The notes under the pieces were generated by a model. That model worked only from the letters and a program-made list of their open reading frames with translations, was not told the origin of the DNA and made no database searches. Positions 6,025 through 6,281 of a stretch of 6,281 bases of DNA are shown one piece after another (position 1 is the stretch's first letter; every line of letters starts with the position of its first letter). Source of the stretch: Candidatus Dadabacteria bacterium (GTDB lineage Bacteria; Desulfobacterota_D; UBA1144; Nemesobacterales; UBA2774); the NCBI GenBank assembly GCA_020027805.1, contig JAHKKQ010000128.1, positions 1 to 6,281 on the forward strand, written 5' to 3'. Both the position numbers and the translations under genes were made by a program.

Positions 6025-6281
6025 ACGATCGCCTTCACGCTGCGAATCCGGCCGCCTCGCGTTTTATATCGCCCGGGAGCCCAGAGCCGGATAGGGGATC
6101 CTTATATTGCCAGCTGCAACAGGCACTTACGTCCTTTTCCAGTCGCGGGTCATAGAGCAATTTCGGCTTCCGGGAACGTTCGGCCCGAAACGCTCTCTAC
6201 TAAATTAATAGTGCACTTGTTATGTGTTGTAAATAGAGGGGATCAACGGCTATCTATCGATAAGATATCCGGGGGGGGTGA
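6025..6281. other. Non-coding region upstream of the hybrid kinase
   Basis: No gene is visible in these 257 nt on either strand. The region presumably carries the kinase promoter. The only candidate I found is TTGATC and CATAAC, 16 bp apart on the minus strand about 190-220 nt upstream, which is too weak to call. An 8-G run lies at 6271-6278, and TATCGATA (6255-6262) is a short palindrome of no clear meaning. Confidence 0.4.

Noticed and set aside
6251..6267. TATCTATC followed by GATAAGATA, resembling one operator half-site
   Set aside because: Only one half matches and the inverted partner with a 4-nt centre is absent; a third operator is not supported.

Overview
The window looks like part of a chromosome from a Gram-negative bacterium. 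The reasons are an outer-membrane-type beta-barrel with a signal peptidase I leader, a multi-domain PAS/GAF hybrid histidine kinase, and Shine-Dalgarno-led genes. The style would fit a deltaproteobacterial (Desulfobacterota-like) or similar environmental lineage, but nothing here fixes the taxon. All credible genes lie on the minus strand.

Layout in the direction of transcription (right to left): 6281-6025 has no gene. 6024-3532 is a soluble hybrid histidine kinase (PAS-PAS-GAF-HisKA-HATPase-REC). 3531-3368 is an intergenic region with a strong promoter and an embedded operator. 3367-2801 is a TetR-family repressor. 2800-2631 is a leader region with a second, near-perfect operator and a 7-codon mini-ORF. 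2630-1599 is an exported alpha/beta hydrolase with an Asp-Asp-His triad. 1598-1049 has no intact gene but holds a short decayed copy of the hybrid kinase's 3' end. 1048-1 is the N-terminal 349 codons of an outer-membrane barrel protein that runs off the left edge.

The most interesting part is the TetR/hydrolase pair. Two palindromic sites share the half-site TAGATAGA, inverted around a 4-nt centre. One lies inside the 17-bp spacer of the tetR promoter, the other between tetR and the hydrolase. This predicts an autoregulated repressor that also controls a secreted hydrolase. The architecture resembles the Cif/CifR (secreted epoxide hydrolase/TetR) pair of Pseudomonas aeruginosa, although the genes here are codirectional. 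The predicted tetR transcription start falls on the A of its ATG, so the message is probably leaderless.

The pair is visibly more AT-rich than its neighbours. It is bracketed by a direct repeat of 74 nt (69/74 identical) made of the kinase 3' end and its remnant, 2091 nt apart. This suggests an acquired or duplication-associated cassette between the kinase and the barrel gene.
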